A stretch of 64,000 bases of DNA from Nitrosospira lacus (lineage in GTDB: Bacteria > Pseudomonadota > Gammaproteobacteria > Burkholderiales > Nitrosomonadaceae), in contig NZ_CP021106.3 in assembly GCF_000355765.4 (NCBI RefSeq), forward strand, positions 1,087,137-1,151,136, given 5' to 3'. Positions 63,090 through 64,000 of this stretch are shown one piece after another. Each line of letters begins with the position of its first letter. Within the stretch, counting starts at the first letter, position 1. Under the pieces are notes generated by a model that saw nothing but the letters and a program-made list of their open reading frames with translations, was not told the origin of the DNA and ran no database searches. A program made the translations under genes and the position numbers.

Positions 63090-64000
63090 ATGGCCTACGA
63101 TAGCTTGATGGTTTTCACCGGCAATGCCAATCCGAAGCTGGCGCAGGATGTGGTGCGTCATCTCAACATCCACGTGGGACGCGCGACGGTGGGCCGTTTC
63201 AGCGATGGCGAGGTGATGGTGGAGATCCTCGAGAATGTCCGCGGCAAGGACGTATTTGTTTTGCAATCCACCTGTATGCCCACTAACGACACGTTGATGG
63301 AATTACTGGTACTGGTGGATGCGTTGAAGCGGGCATCAGCGGGACGTATTACCGCGGCAATGCCTTATTTCGGCTATGCCCGTCAGGACAGAAGGCCGCG
63401 TTCGGTGCGGGTGCCCATCACCGCCAAAGTGGTGGCGAACATGCTGACCACCGTCGGGATAGACCGGTTGCTGACCATGGATTTGCATTCGGACCAGATT
63501 CAGGGATTTTTCGATATTCCGGTGGATAATATCTACAGCATGCCGATCCTGCTGGGAGACGTATGGAAAAGCGATTATCAGAACCTGGTGGTGGTTTCGC
63601 CCGATGTGGGCGGCGTGGTGCGCGCGCGGCAGATGGCGAAGCGCCTGGAATGCGATCTGGCGATCATCGACAAGCGCCGTCCCAAATTCAACGTTGCCAA
63701 GGTGATGAACATCATTGGCGAGGTGGATGGACGCACCTGCGTCATCATGGATGACATGGTGGATACCGCCAATACTTTGTGTGAAGCGGCCCGCGCCTTA
63801 AAGGAAGAGGGTGCCGAAAGTGTACTGGCCTATTGCACTCACGCAGTATTGTCGGGCAAAGCGGTGGAGCGGATTGAGAATTCCTCGCTCGACAAGCTCG
63901 TCGTCACCGATACCATTCCGCTGCGTGAGGATGCCAAAGCCTGCGTTCGCATTCAACAGTTGAGCGTGGCGAGCCTGCTGGCGGAAACGATGTTAAGGAT
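63090..64000 (+). CDS. prs: Ribose-phosphate pyrophosphokinase, N-terminal part
   Basis: About 303 codons are in the window and the frame is open to the right edge; the full protein is usually ~316 aa, so roughly the last dozen codons are missing. The start ATG at 63090 gives [20 protein letters not shown]. The ATP-binding [20 protein letters not shown], the catalytic [13 protein letters not shown] flexible-loop region and the PRPP-binding [10 protein letters not shown] are present. It makes PRPP for nucleotide, histidine and tryptophan synthesis. Last gene of the lolB-ispE-tRNA-prs run. Confidence 0.96.
   Translation, partial: MAYDSLMVFTGNANPKLAQDVVRHLNIHVGRATVGRFSDGEVMVEILENVRGKDVFVLQSTCMPTNDTLMELLVLVDALKRASAGRITAAMPYFGYARQDRRPRSVRVPITAKVVANMLTTVGIDRLLTMDLHSDQIQGFFDIPVDNIYSMPILLGDVWKSDYQNLVVVSPDVGGVVRARQMAKRLECDLAIIDKRRPKFNVAKVMNIIGEVDGRTCVIMDDMVDTANTLCEAARALKEEGAESVLAYCTHAVLSGKAVERIENSSLDKLVVTDTIPLREDAKACVRIQQLSVASLLAETMLR

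Noticed and set aside
1-64000. CRISPR array, prophage, integrase, toxin-antitoxin or transposase genes
   Set aside because: None seen: no regularly spaced repeats and no proteins of these families among the long frames.

Overview
The window reads as chromosomal DNA of a betaproteobacterium, most probably an ammonia oxidiser of the Nitrosomonadaceae (Nitrosospira-like). Three things point that way: a Calvin-cycle phosphoribulokinase (autotrophy), a PEP-CTERM exported protein, and betaproteobacterial gene orders (lptD-surA-pdxA-rsmA, lptM-lysA, type II thrB-DUF2782-polA, rpsP-rimM-trmD-rplS, lolB-ispE-tRNA-Gln-prs). The taxon is an inference from gene content and gene order; no rRNA gene is present. 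Almost all of the window is housekeeping DNA. I see no phage, plasmid, integron, transposase or CRISPR array.

Layout. 1-5.7 kb (minus): outer-membrane biogenesis operon lptD-surA-pdxA-rsmA. 6.2-9.1 kb: murein recycling ligase mpl, a DUF3617 protein and an exported ankyrin protein. 9.4-12.9 kb (minus): an accessory pair, a diheme c-type cytochrome lipoprotein followed by a cytochrome P450. 13.2-19.7 kb (plus): RNB nuclease, TonB-family protein, aroE, mtgA, mgtE. 19.7-21.1 kb (minus): lptM-lysA. 21.5 kb: PEP-CTERM protein with its own terminator and a candidate sigma-54 site. 22.4-30.3 kb (minus): YgjP-type metallopeptidase, plsC, gmhB, glyS, glyQ, lnt and an orphan histidine kinase. 30.6-33.1 kb (plus): M23 peptidase and anmK. 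33.3-37.4 kb (minus): erpA, bactofilin, DUF6776 protein, argC, rpsI, rplM. 37.8-41.1 kb (plus): phosphoribulokinase and uvrD. 41.1-44.2 kb (minus): membrane protein, thrB, DUF2782 protein, LOG-family protein. 44.2-49.2 kb (plus): polA and the rpsP operon. 49.4-50.9 kb (minus): cupredoxin-DUF411-cytochrome c operon. 51.5 kb: unknown lipoprotein. 52.8-59.2 kb (minus): rluE-like synthase, DUF167 protein, yggT, proC, mutM and a GldG/GldF-type ABC system. 59.6-64 kb (plus): TPR lipoprotein, lolB, ispE, tRNA-Gln and the start of prs.

The most unexpected structure is a family of about 85-120 bp intergenic repeats with roughly 20 bp terminal inverted repeats (core AACCTAAATCCGGYGGTTGA). I found nine credible copies at 2.65, 9.08, 15.2, 18.1, 33.1, 42.9, 47.0, 55.4 and 59.3 kb. 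They look like a miniature inverted-repeat (MITE-like) or palindromic repeat family. One copy sits inside the lptD-surA operon, one supplies the apparent TTG start of a tonB-type gene, and one abuts the rpsP promoter. Other points of interest are an LptD with four degenerate copies of its N-terminal jelly-roll strand motif, the cytochrome c/P450 pair, and the translationally coupled cupredoxin-DUF411-cytochrome c operon.
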